Shown: one piece after another, positions 43,066-51,910 of the stretch
How positions within the stretch are numbered: position 1 is the first letter of the stretch
Layout: each line of letters starts with the position of its first letter
NCBI GenBank assembly: GCA_945877425.1
Contig: CAMCRZ010000008.1
Span: 20,144 to 84,143, forward strand
Source of the DNA: an uncultured Treponema sp.
GTDB taxonomy: Bacteria; Spirochaetota; Spirochaetia; Treponematales; Treponemataceae
Direction: 5' to 3'
Length of the DNA: 64,000 nt
Program-made: the position numbers and the translations under genes
Notes under the pieces: generated by a model
Databases searched by the model: none
What the model was told of the DNA's origin: nothing
What the model saw: the letters and a program-made list of their open reading frames with translations, nothing else

Positions 43066-44121
43066 CTAAAAAAGACCCATTGCTTTCTGCATGACAAGAC
43101 TTACTGCAGTAATTCCAATCCAGCAGACTGCACCTAATGCAAGAGGTTTTCCGCCTGTTTTTATAAGCTTTACTATATCAGTGTTTAAACCGATTGCAGC
43201 CATTGCCATTATGATAAAGAATTTGCTTAGATTTTTTAGAAGTGAAAATATGTTTTCTATTTTTCCAAGGATTAGAGAATCAGTTATAAAGTTGTGGCAT
43301 AAAGTTGTAATTACAGATGCAGCTACAAAGTATAAAATGAACCATGGGAAAATTTTTGCTATGTTTACTTTTGTGCCTTCTCCGCCCTGCTTCTTTTCCT
43401 TAACTGTTCTGTAAAAAGCAAGAACTAATGTAATTACAATAATTGCAAGTGTTCTTGTAAGCTTTACTGTTACGGCTTTATCAAGTGTTGCACTCCCCAG
43501 ACCGTACATACTGTCCCAAGTTGAAGCACAGGCTGTAACAGATGAAGTGTCGTTTACGGCTGTTCCTGCAAAAATACCGAATGCATCTGCGCTTTTTGTG
43601 TCAAAACCGATAAGTGTTCCGAATGTAGGGAAAATCAAGGCAGCAAGTACATTGAAGAAAAATATTACTGAAATAGACTGAGCTACTTCTTCTTCGTCTG
43701 CATCTATAACAGGAGCAGTTGCGGCAATGGCACTTCCTCCGCAGATTGATGAACCTACTCCAATAAGTGTGGCAATTTTTGAAGGAATGTGCATTACCTT
43801 GCATAAAACAAAAGCTAAAATAAGTGAAACTGAAATTGTGCATAAAATAATGGGAAGGGACTGGGCACCGGTTTTAGCTATTACGTTAAGATTTAATCCG
43901 AATCCCAGAAGGATAACTGCCCATTGAAGGATTTTTTTTGATGTAAACTTTATTCCGCTGGAAAAAATTCCTTTTTCTTTCCAGAAAACTGAAATTGTCA
44001 TTCCTATTAAGATTGCAAAAACAGGTCCGCCTACTACAGGAAAAAGCTTTCCTAAAAACCAGCATGGCAGGGCTATTACAAGTGAAATTAAAATGCCTGA
44101 AATGTTTTTAAAAAAATTCAT
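43066..44121 (-). CDS. YeiH/UPF0324 family putative sulfate exporter
   Basis: 351 residues, about ten membrane helices. The family core is visible: ILLGFGLNLNVIAKTG, GVGSSICGGSAIAATAPVID and AGTAVNDTSSVTACASTW. Members are annotated as putative sulfate exporters, but experimental support is thin. It is in the same direction as the upstream glycosidase run but separated from it by a 114-bp gap with a hairpin, so probably its own unit. Confidence 0.88.
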   Translation of the reverse strand: MNFFKNISGILISLVIALPCWFLGKLFPVVGGPVFAILIGMTISVFWKEKGIFSSGIKFTSKKILQWAVILLGFGLNLNVIAKTGAQSLPIILCTISVSLILAFVLCKVMHIPSKIATLIGVGSSICGGSAIAATAPVIDADEEEVAQSISVIFFFNVLAALIFPTFGTLIGFDTKSADAFGIFAGTAVNDTSSVTACASTWDSMYGLGSATLDKAVTVKLTRTLAIIVITLVLAFYRTVKEKKQGGEGTKVNIAKIFPWFILYFVAASVITTLCHNFITDSLILGKIENIFSLLKNLSKFFIIMAMAAIGLNTDIVKLIKTGGKPLALGAVCWIGITAVSLVMQKAMGLF

Positions 44122-44192
44122 GTTACCTCCAGAATTTCTTTTTGTATTCTATCAGATAAAAATGAAAGTTTTATAGTAGGAAATATGGAAAT

Positions 44193-44223
44193 GCAGGATG
44201 CTGAGACAAGCCCAGCTTCCTGC
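44193..44223 (-). other. stem-loop after the glycosidase lipoprotein run
   Basis: GCAGGA-T-GCTG pairs with CAGC-T-TCCTGC (arms 44193-44203 and 44213-44223). It lies just beyond the last gene of the leftward run. No strong T run follows on the minus strand, so it may be a weak terminator or an mRNA-end stabiliser. Confidence 0.5.
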
Positions 44224-44235
44224 ACCATGAAAAGC

Positions 44236-45522
44236 TTATCTTTCTCCTGCAATTCCAAAATCAGGGTAGCCGTTGTCTTTCCAGGTAAAGCATTTTGCAA
44301 AAGTTGCTCTGTTGCGGTCATCAAAGGAAACTTCTGTAGTACTTAATCCGCCTGAACTGATTGCAGGATTTAAGTATCTGTAAGTGCGTGCGCTGTAAAA
44401 CATTACGTCATAACCTGAGTCTGTAGTAAAACTGCAGCTTCCAGGACCGAAAGTTGAATTTTCAGGACTTGATTTAAACACAGGGTCTTCTGATTTTTTC
44501 CAGCTGTTTATGGAAAGAATGCTGCTTAAATCGCTGCATTTAAGAATTCCCATGGAAAAGCTTTCGTCAAAATCTCCTGCACTGAATACAACGAAAAGAT
44601 TTCCGTCATGAATCAAAGGCTCAGGTGCAAAGTTTGAATTTCCCCAAGTTGTATCAGAATGAGCGCTGTAAATTCCACATTCCCAGTCATACTGAGGAAC
44701 ACTTATAATCGAAGCCTTTACTGCTTTTGTAAAATCTTCCGGTGAAGTTTCGCCTATAAAAATGCAGTCCCAGTAAGATTCACTTTCCTTGTTGCCGTTT
44801 GAAGTTCCGTAAGAAGTTACTGCACTGTGGGCTGTATCAGCATAAGTTTTTTGAGTGCCGTTAAAATCAAGTGTCAAAGTAGAAGAATCACTGTCTTTGT
44901 CAAAACTGCTTCCGTCTTTTACACGCTGACTCCAGAGCATATACCACTTGCCGTCTTTTTCAAAAACTGAAGGACCTTCGCATCGGCTTTGAATTATATT
45001 ATTTGAATCACTGTAAACTGATCCCGTTACTGCTCCTATTTCGCCTAAAACTTTCCAGCTGTCACTGTTCATGGGATTTTCTGATTCACATTTAGCTACA
45101 TAGGGACGCTGGTACTCTAAATCTGCATTTGAGTAGCCTGTCTGGGAAGAACTGCTGCTTGCTGTAAAAAACAAATACCAGTCGCCTTCAATAAATTTAA
45201 TGGAAGCGTTAAAGTAACACTTAGAAGTTGGAGCGCCTGATGTTGTGCTGCTTATAACTGCCGTTTCCGTGCTTGTAGTCCTGAATTCATTTATGTCCTT
45301 TACCCTGCGCAGGAGAATGCTTGAAAAAGAACCGTATTCATAAGTAGAAGCAAGATAGTAATATCCGTCTGTGTGAAGATAAACTCCAGGTTCAGAGCGC
45401 CGCTGAATGAGTGAGCCCTGATAAACAAGAGGATTATACGAGTCTTCGTTACATGAAATGAAGTTTACAAGAGAAGCAATGGAAAATAATGCAGCTGCAA
45501 CTGATTTTATGATTTTTTTCAT
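44236..45522 (-). CDS. GH43-like glycosidase lipoprotein
   Basis: 428 residues. Lipobox FISC (Cys 24). The five-bladed propeller pattern of family 43 is visible: EPGVYLHTDGYYYLAS (blade 1), ASIKFIEGDWYLFFTA (blade 2), CEGPSVFEKDGKWYMLWSQ with the acid Glu, FGPGSCSFTTDSG, and a C-terminal DNGYPDFG. This resembles arabinofuranosidase- or xylosidase-type GH43. The usual A-D-P base motif reads S-E-P, with Glu for Asp, so activity is uncertain. It is the last gene of the nine-gene run. Confidence 0.8.
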   Translation of the reverse strand: MKKIIKSVAAALFSIASLVNFISCNEDSYNPLVYQGSLIQRRSEPGVYLHTDGYYYLASTYEYGSFSSILLRRVKDINEFRTTSTETAVISSTTSGAPTSKCYFNASIKFIEGDWYLFFTASSSSSQTGYSNADLEYQRPYVAKCESENPMNSDSWKVLGEIGAVTGSVYSDSNNIIQSRCEGPSVFEKDGKWYMLWSQRVKDGSSFDKDSDSSTLTLDFNGTQKTYADTAHSAVTSYGTSNGNKESESYWDCIFIGETSPEDFTKAVKASIISVPQYDWECGIYSAHSDTTWGNSNFAPEPLIHDGNLFVVFSAGDFDESFSMGILKCSDLSSILSINSWKKSEDPVFKSSPENSTFGPGSCSFTTDSGYDVMFYSARTYRYLNPAISSGGLSTTEVSFDDRNRATFAKCFTWKDNGYPDFGIAGER

Positions 45523-45537
45523 TTTTTCCTCTGTGTT

Positions 45538-46143
45538 TTATTTAATTGTTGCCATAAAAGTCAAACCCTTCATGTTATAGCGGTTTACACTTCCGTCTGT
45601 ATAATTAGTTTCACAAGTAATTGAATTTTCATCGTTTACCTGCCAGTTAAGGAAAATCTTTCCGTCTTTAACAGAAGAAATTCTGTAATTTTCTGAAGAA
45701 AAGCTTTTTGAACTGTCCAAAACAAATGTGCGGTTCTGGTAAATGTCGCTGGTGTTTGAGCTGCCGTTTTGCAGAAGCCTGTCGTAAAATACAGCAGTCA
45801 GGGAAGCACTTTGAACTGAGCCCTGTGCATTTATCTGTTCAGGAACAAAAAGTATTTCCAAAGCCTGAAACGGATCTTCATAACCGTTCTTGCACTGAAT
45901 TTTATATGCCGTAAGGGAAGAATCATCTTTTGCAGTAGTTTTTTCAGCATAAATTTCATCTTCTCCGTAGGGAATGTCAAAATAGTAAACTGAATCTCCT
46001 GTTCCTTGAGTAAAAACTATTCTGGCATAATTTTCTTCAGCTGCATCATCGCCGGAACAGCCTGTAACTGCAAGAAAAAATGCGCTTATTGCTGCAAGAG
46101 AGAAAACCGAAGAAATCAGTTTTTTTACGTAATTTTTTTTCAA
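45538..46143 (-). CDS. lipoprotein of unknown function
   Basis: 201 residues, lipobox VTGC (Cys 29). The mature part is beta-rich (ARIVFTQGTGDSVYYFDIPY at the start, GKIFLNWQVNDENSITCETN near the end) and may be a small carbohydrate-binding or jelly-roll protein, but I recognise no family. It sits between the porin-like gene and the GH43 gene, 15 and 45 bp from its neighbours, so it is probably co-transcribed with them. Confidence 0.8.
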   Translation of the reverse strand: MKKNYVKKLISSVFSLAAISAFFLAVTGCSGDDAAEENYARIVFTQGTGDSVYYFDIPYGEDEIYAEKTTAKDDSSLTAYKIQCKNGYEDPFQALEILFVPEQINAQGSVQSASLTAVFYDRLLQNGSSNTSDIYQNRTFVLDSSKSFSSENYRISSVKDGKIFLNWQVNDENSITCETNYTDGSVNRYNMKGLTFMATIK

Positions 46144-46188
46144 TTTAATTCTCCAATAAAAGACATGCTTACAAACTTTGATTTAAAA

Positions 46189-48009
46189 TCAGAAGCTTAC
46201 TTTTACAGTTGTTTCGAATTTACCCATTTTTGTAAGTTTTTCGCCGTTGTCAAAACCGTTAATCAAATCATTTGATTCGTATTCAAGTTTAAGCGTTACT
46301 TTCTGATAGCCGATTTCAAATCCGCCTTTAACAAAGCAGTAGTCATTGTTGTCGTTGAAAGTGTCGTGGTAGCGTGTAACTAAAGCTTTTGGCTTAACGG
46401 AAAATCCATGTGCGCCTAAAGGAATTGTATATGCAGCTCCAAGTGTGTAACCCATTACGCATCGGTCTGAAAGCAAGTTTATTACATCAACTGCGCCTAC
46501 AGCTTCAAGATTTTTTACAAGAAGATCATTTCCTGTATTAAATGAAGCGTGGAGAATCATCATGTCGTCGTTAAATGTGTCAAGTGTATTTGATGCAGAA
46601 AATATGGTGCAGTTTTCAGCAAGTGCACTGTCTGCATATTGAATTGCAAAAGCAAGTCCCGGATACGGACCGTAATCGTCTTTAGAATACTTGCAGTCCC
46701 AGTAATCAAATGCATCCTGTTCGTCTTCCCAGCCTAAAAGAAGTCCTGCAGAGAAAAGGGGATACAAAGAACCTGTGCTTTCTTTTTGAATCATTGTTAA
46801 ACCAACTGAAGGCTTAAGGTAATAAATGTCGTAAAAGTTCCATTCGTATTCAGCTTCACCGCCAAGACGAAGGTCGTGCTTTACAGTTGAATCTTCGCCC
46901 AGAATTCCTGAAGAAAATCCTGCCTGCAAGCTTAAGTCTGGAATCATATTGAATTCACCTGAAACTTTAACAAGATAGTCTGTAGCATCCTTGCTTAAGT
47001 CTGCTGAATCCTGTGTAGAATCAGAAGAGCCTGCAATCCATCTCATTGTAGAAGCAACGTCAGCCTGTACTTTGAAAACTTTTGGCATTTCGTATCCTGC
47101 TGCTGCTCCCCAAACTGTAGCGTTTTCATCAAATGACGAAAGGTATGTGTGAAGGTTTCTCTTTGTAAGTTTTCCGTAGCGGCGTTTAGTTGTATCTGCT
47201 GCCATAAAGCTGAATGCAACGTCACTTCCTGTAGTGTAGTTTACGTATCCTAAGTCTGAATATTCTTTGTCAAAAATTGTAAGGTAACCGTTTCCAAAGT
47301 GAACTTTTGCGCGGTCAACTAAAATCTTAAAGTCTCCTGTGTTTTCGTAAAGTGCCGTACCGCTGTCTGCATCAACCATGTAGCGAAGAGGATCGCCTTT
47401 TGTAAAGATACGGATTTCGCCCCAAAGCGGAAGCCCTTCTTCTTCGTCAAGCCATACTTCGCCAAGATTTAAAATGTCCATTTTAAGTTTGATGTTCTGG
47501 TCTGTAGTAAAGCCTGAACGTCCTGTGTCCATGTCGAAACCCCATGTAACGCTTGCATCACCTGTAAGTCCTGTAGAAAGCGCCATTCCTGCAGAAGACG
47601 GTTTTGGTCCGTACTTTGTAATTTCTACTTCACATTCAGCTTTTTTTCCGTCTGGAGTTTCTGCTGTAATAACTGCTTTTCCCAGTGATTTTGGGAAGAG
47701 GCGGCCTTTCATGTCTACCTTTACTACTTTTTTGTTGCTTGAAGTCCACTTTAAATCCCTGCTGCTGTAACCTGGCACTGAAAGAGAAGGTATTGAATTA
47801 TTCCAGTCGCTTTCAAAAAGTGAAATTTCTTTTGTACTTTCTGACATGGAAATTATCTGAAGTTCAGATGGTTTTTCAGCAGAAATTTTTCTTTCAGATT
47901 CATAAGTTTCTGCAAGAGAATTTTCTGATTCAGTGTTTTGGGCAAAAACTGCTCCGGCTAAAAAAGATGCACATACAAAGGCAAAATATTTTTTTGCTAA
48001 TTTTTTCAT
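46189..48009 (-). CDS. outer-membrane beta-barrel protein with N-terminal bacterial Ig-like (BIG2) domain
   Basis: 606 residues with a cleavable type I signal peptide (AGAVFA before QNTES), unlike its lipoprotein neighbours. Residues about 50-131 form a BIG2 domain (LKWTSSNKKVVKVDMKGRLF, then GKAVITAETPDGKKAECEV). From about 140 the pattern is amphipathic strands (GDASVTWGFDMDTGRSGF at the start) running to a C-terminal Phe (KFETTVKVSF), the ending expected of Bam-inserted barrels. This barrel resembles the treponemal Msp/Tpr-type major outer sheath proteins in general style. Its place inside the glycosidase run suggests a porin for oligosaccharides. Confidence 0.7.
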   Translation of the reverse strand: MKKLAKKYFAFVCASFLAGAVFAQNTESENSLAETYESERKISAEKPSELQIISMSESTKEISLFESDWNNSIPSLSVPGYSSRDLKWTSSNKKVVKVDMKGRLFPKSLGKAVITAETPDGKKAECEVEITKYGPKPSSAGMALSTGLTGDASVTWGFDMDTGRSGFTTDQNIKLKMDILNLGEVWLDEEEGLPLWGEIRIFTKGDPLRYMVDADSGTALYENTGDFKILVDRAKVHFGNGYLTIFDKEYSDLGYVNYTTGSDVAFSFMAADTTKRRYGKLTKRNLHTYLSSFDENATVWGAAAGYEMPKVFKVQADVASTMRWIAGSSDSTQDSADLSKDATDYLVKVSGEFNMIPDLSLQAGFSSGILGEDSTVKHDLRLGGEAEYEWNFYDIYYLKPSVGLTMIQKESTGSLYPLFSAGLLLGWEDEQDAFDYWDCKYSKDDYGPYPGLAFAIQYADSALAENCTIFSASNTLDTFNDDMMILHASFNTGNDLLVKNLEAVGAVDVINLLSDRCVMGYTLGAAYTIPLGAHGFSVKPKALVTRYHDTFNDNNDYCFVKGGFEIGYQKVTLKLEYESNDLINGFDNGEKLTKMGKFETTVKVSF

Positions 48010-48029
48010 AATTTATTTCTCCTAACCTT

Positions 48030-50102
48030 TTATTCTTTTATTGTTTCTTGATAGGCAAAGCGCCAGTCACCAGATGATGTAACAAGATTTTTGTCTGCAC
48101 TTACGTTGTAGTTGTTACTGTAAAGATGACAACTTGTATCAGAGCAAAGCAAAATGTTAAACCAGGCAGAATAACCTTCCAGTACCGCTGTACTATAACC
48201 GCTGTTTTCAATAAGTTTAAAACTTGCAGCTTTTGTTTCCGCACCAATCTGCTCAAGGGAGGCTTTCATGCTTAAGTATTCGTGAGCAGAAGGCGTATAA
48301 CCCCAAGTGTTGTTTCCGCTGTTATAATTTGTGCTGCCCTCTACATCTTTTGTAAAGAAAAGATAAATTCCAGAACTTTCTCCTGCAAGATTTGTTGCTT
48401 CAAGAGAAAATGCCTCTGTGTCTTCACTGTCATACAAAGCCGGGTGAACTATCCATTTGTAATATGTATAATTTTCTGGTGTTTTTGTAATAATTACATT
48501 TGAATAATCTACAGAGCTGCTTAAGTAAGGAACAACTGTCTGCGAATCCCAAGGCTGCTTTATTTGCCAGATGACAGTTTTACTTTGACCTTCAGCAGAA
48601 TTTCCGCTGCCTGAAACTTTATATCTTACTGCATAGTTTTCAGAAGAAATTCCTGCGTATGCCGTAATTCTGTAAGTATTGTCAGGGTCAAGTCCGCTTA
48701 CAACGCCTTTAGTTCCGTAGAATACTTTTGAAGTATAAGTTTCCTGTGAGTCGGAAATGTTTTCCGCTACCAGGTAAACGCCATAACCGCTTACTTCATT
48801 CCACTGTGCCTTAAGCTGATTTGTATACTGAGCTGAAACAGTTACTCCTGAAACAGAAGGTACTTCACTTTCCTGAACTACAGGAATTGAAATTTCAGAA
48901 GAAAAGTTTCCTGCATAATCCTGAGTGCAGACAGTAAGTGTTGCAGAAGAAGCTAAAGTAAATGTTCCGCTTGTTTTATCCGGGGCAGCTTTAATTAATT
49001 CTTCGCCGTTGTTTTTGAAGAAAATGTTTTTAACGTCAGATGATAAAGGCAAGTTCCATTGAGCAGTTACATTGGAACCTTCAACTGTAATTTCTATAGC
49101 CGAAATGTTGTCCGGACAGTCTATGTCTTCCTTAGTTTGAATTTTTACTTCAACGCCTTTGTTTGAACTGTTGTTTTCATCACCCTGAACATTTCCGAAT
49201 TTGTCTGCACAAGAGAAAGTGAAAGTGTATTCAGAAGAAGACTTAAGGGCCTTGTATGTAGCTGTCCTTATTCCCTTTGAAACAGAAATTTCTTCTACAG
49301 GCTTTTCTCCTAAAAGAAGAGTGCCGCTTGTTTCCTTAATTACAACTTCACTAAAATATTTTGAATTACTGTCGTCCCAGCAGAATGTTACGCTGTGAGC
49401 ATCAGCTGAATAAGTAAGGTTTGTAACGGAAGAAGGTGCCTGAGTTATGTCAATGTTTTTTGTGACGGCTTTAAGTTCCGTAAATGAAGGCGAAAGTTTT
49501 TCCAGGGAAGTTCCCGGATTGTTTGCACCACGCACTTTCAAAACGTAAGATGTTGACGGAATAAGGTCTTCTATGACTGCACTTTTTTCTTCAGCCTTAA
49601 AATACAAAGTGTCAATAATATTTTCAGGAGATGATTCTTGTGCATATTCAACTTTTACTAAAAAACAGTCAGCAGGTGCATTCCACTTTAAAGTCAGAGT
49701 TTCAGCTTCTGCACAAACAATTTCCACGTCAGTTAAATCGTGACATTCAGAAACGCCAAGAGAAACTTCCACTGAAACAGTTGCCGTTAAATTGCTTTTA
49801 GTGTATGCCGTAATTTCAGCAGTTCCTTCTCCTGCAGCTACAACTTCTGCAACACCAGCACTGATGTAATTAAGTTTTACAACTGATGTGTTGCGGCTTT
49901 TGAAATAAACTTCTTCATTTGAGTTTGAAACTTTTGCCTGCAAAACTGTACTTGTTGAACCTACAAATGCCTGTTCAAATTTTATCTGCCGGGTGTTTAA
50001 GATAATTGCACCAGCTTCATCCGGTTCACTTGTTTCATTGCAGGAAGATAAAACTAAACTGAAAGAAAAAAACGCAAGTAATACAAGAATAATTTTTTTC
50101 AT
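48030..50102 (-). CDS. BIG2/fibronectin-III lipoprotein with C-terminal shared module
   Basis: 690 residues. Lipobox LSSC (Cys 21). A BIG2-like domain (about 30-115) is followed by about four fibronectin-III-like domains. The last 182 residues (509-690) form the module shared with two neighbouring proteins: KWIVHPALYD, then AFSLEATNLAGESSGIYLFF, ending in a Trp-containing GDWRFAYQE. The module has a beta-trefoil flavour and could bind sugar; that is an inference. The protein has no visible catalytic domain, so a surface glycan-binding role is likely. Confidence 0.75.
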   Translation of the reverse strand: MKKIILVLLAFFSFSLVLSSCNETSEPDEAGAIILNTRQIKFEQAFVGSTSTVLQAKVSNSNEEVYFKSRNTSVVKLNYISAGVAEVVAAGEGTAEITAYTKSNLTATVSVEVSLGVSECHDLTDVEIVCAEAETLTLKWNAPADCFLVKVEYAQESSPENIIDTLYFKAEEKSAVIEDLIPSTSYVLKVRGANNPGTSLEKLSPSFTELKAVTKNIDITQAPSSVTNLTYSADAHSVTFCWDDSNSKYFSEVVIKETSGTLLLGEKPVEEISVSKGIRTATYKALKSSSEYTFTFSCADKFGNVQGDENNSSNKGVEVKIQTKEDIDCPDNISAIEITVEGSNVTAQWNLPLSSDVKNIFFKNNGEELIKAAPDKTSGTFTLASSATLTVCTQDYAGNFSSEISIPVVQESEVPSVSGVTVSAQYTNQLKAQWNEVSGYGVYLVAENISDSQETYTSKVFYGTKGVVSGLDPDNTYRITAYAGISSENYAVRYKVSGSGNSAEGQSKTVIWQIKQPWDSQTVVPYLSSSVDYSNVIITKTPENYTYYKWIVHPALYDSEDTEAFSLEATNLAGESSGIYLFFTKDVEGSTNYNSGNNTWGYTPSAHEYLSMKASLEQIGAETKAASFKLIENSGYSTAVLEGYSAWFNILLCSDTSCHLYSNNYNVSADKNLVTSSGDWRFAYQETIKE

Positions 50103-50114
50103 AAATCTTTCTCC

Positions 50115-51902
50115 TTAATCCTGTGTAGTTTTGTCTTCCTGAGTAATAGCCCAGTGATATTCATCAACTCCAGCAAGGGAAGAAGCATTTCTTGCAGTTA
50201 TTGAGTTGGAAGAAGTTGCACCAATCAAAAGGTTTTCGCAGTTTACCCTTAAAGCCCTGCAGTCAGATTTACCGCAGTACTGAGTGTTTACCGCTGCCTT
50301 AAAGAAAGTTGCAAGAGCAGTTCCATAAGTTTCAACAGCAGTTTTTTCTGCAATCAAAATAGGAGCGGCTACAGAAGAACTTGAAGTTACTTTTTCTGAA
50401 AGACAAAGGTACAAACCAGTAGGATTTCCTGATGTGTCACAGGCTTCAAGAGAGAAAGTTTCTGTTTTTCCCGTAACACCGTCTGCATCGTAAGTTATGG
50501 CTGACGTTCCGTCTAAAGCAGGACGCTTAATCCATTTGAAAGAATAAGCTGCAGAATTTCCGCTTTGTGTAATAAGAGTTTTACCAGATGAAGGCACAAG
50601 ATATCCGTTTGTTTTTCTTGAGTAAACTTTGATTATTATTTTTGGAGCACGACATTCCTTGGAAATTTTTCCAATTACTGCACCGTCCTTTCCAAGAAGC
50701 TTGATTGTAAAAGTATAAAGTTCATCTGGAACAAGATCTGCAAAAGTTACGGAAGATTCAGTGTTTTCAAGAATTTTTTCTGCATAACCGCTTGATGAAG
50801 CAGCTTCAACTTTTATTGAATCAAATTCAATTTCAGGATTTGTCCACGAAAAATCTACAACGCCTGAATAAGAAGTGCTTGGTGTTAAAACAAGATTTCT
50901 TGCCGAACTTTTTAAGTCTATGGTTTTTTCCACAAAATCAGAATTGTTGAAATTATTGTCAACTGCAAAAACCATTACAGTGTACTTTAGCGAACTGTCT
51001 AAATTTTCAAGAACAGCTTTTTCTTTTCCGGCTTCTACAATAATCTGATTTTCATCGGTTGAATCAGATGAACCGTAAGAAATTGCAATGTACTGCAAGT
51101 CAGAAGAAGATGAATCTTTCCATTCAACTATAAGTTCACCTTCTTTTTCAGCAGAAAGCTGCAGGTCTGAAACTGGCAGAGGATTTTCATTGTCTTCTTG
51201 TAAAGTTGTAACTGCTGCAGAAAGATTTTCTACAGAAACAATTCCGTTTAAAGAAAGGGCGTAAACTTCGGCGTAATATTCAGTTTGCGGCTCTAAGTTT
51301 TTTACTCTCTTTGAGTAAGATTTGCTTCCTTCGCCACCTTCCAAATCAACTGATAAAACTGGAATGCCACTGCTGTCTGTTCCTTCATAAATGAAAGCCC
51401 TTGCTCCGTAAAGCACATTGTTTTCCGAACTTCCGTTTGTCCAGTTAACTGCAATGTTGTTTGCATAAGGAGTTAAAGTTAAAGCAGAAATTTTTTCAGG
51501 AGGAGTTTTGTCAAGTACGCCTGTTACTTTACAGCTTGCCTTTATTTTCCCCGAATAATTTGATGCCGTAACTACAGCACTGCCGTTTCCCTGCAAAGTA
51601 ACGGTACATGTTGTGCTGCCTGTATTTGAAACAGTTACGACATTTTCATCAGAAGAAGTCCACTTTATGTAAGTGTCCTGTGCAAAAGAAGGCATATAAG
51701 ATGCAGTTAAAACTTCCTGAGTCTGATTTTTATTTCCACGTAAAATTAAAGATGATTTATCTAAAGCTAATTCCTGAATTTCAAGGCCTTTGTCACTTTG
51801 AACGTTAAATTCAGTTGTACTCTGGCTGCATGAAAAACACCATGTTCCCAAAACAAAAATTGAAGAAAGGAAAATGGAAGGGTTCTTAAATATTCTTTTC
51901 AT
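50115..51902 (-). CDS. BIG2/fibronectin-III lipoprotein with C-terminal shared module
   Basis: 595 residues. Signal peptide with a Cys-containing end (WCFSC, lipidation probably at Cys 25). A BIG2 domain (about 30-128, YIKWTSSDENVVTVSNTGS) is followed by three fibronectin-III-like domains (from about 132, 238 and 335). The shared module fills 422-595: KWIKRPALDG, TFSLEACDTSGNPTGLYLCL, and EYHWAITQED at the end. Architecture and order match the 690-residue protein downstream, 12 bp away, suggesting duplication followed by divergence. Confidence 0.75.
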   Translation of the reverse strand: MKRIFKNPSIFLSSIFVLGTWCFSCSQSTTEFNVQSDKGLEIQELALDKSSLILRGNKNQTQEVLTASYMPSFAQDTYIKWTSSDENVVTVSNTGSTTCTVTLQGNGSAVVTASNYSGKIKASCKVTGVLDKTPPEKISALTLTPYANNIAVNWTNGSSENNVLYGARAFIYEGTDSSGIPVLSVDLEGGEGSKSYSKRVKNLEPQTEYYAEVYALSLNGIVSVENLSAAVTTLQEDNENPLPVSDLQLSAEKEGELIVEWKDSSSSDLQYIAISYGSSDSTDENQIIVEAGKEKAVLENLDSSLKYTVMVFAVDNNFNNSDFVEKTIDLKSSARNLVLTPSTSYSGVVDFSWTNPEIEFDSIKVEAASSSGYAEKILENTESSVTFADLVPDELYTFTIKLLGKDGAVIGKISKECRAPKIIIKVYSRKTNGYLVPSSGKTLITQSGNSAAYSFKWIKRPALDGTSAITYDADGVTGKTETFSLEACDTSGNPTGLYLCLSEKVTSSSSVAAPILIAEKTAVETYGTALATFFKAAVNTQYCGKSDCRALRVNCENLLIGATSSNSITARNASSLAGVDEYHWAITQEDKTTQD

Positions 51903-51910
51903 TTTTCCTC

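Noticed and set aside
44118..44324. 68-codon minus-strand frame
   Set aside because: It overlaps the end of the GH43 gene in another frame, covers a hairpin and has no ribosome-binding site or recognisable motif.
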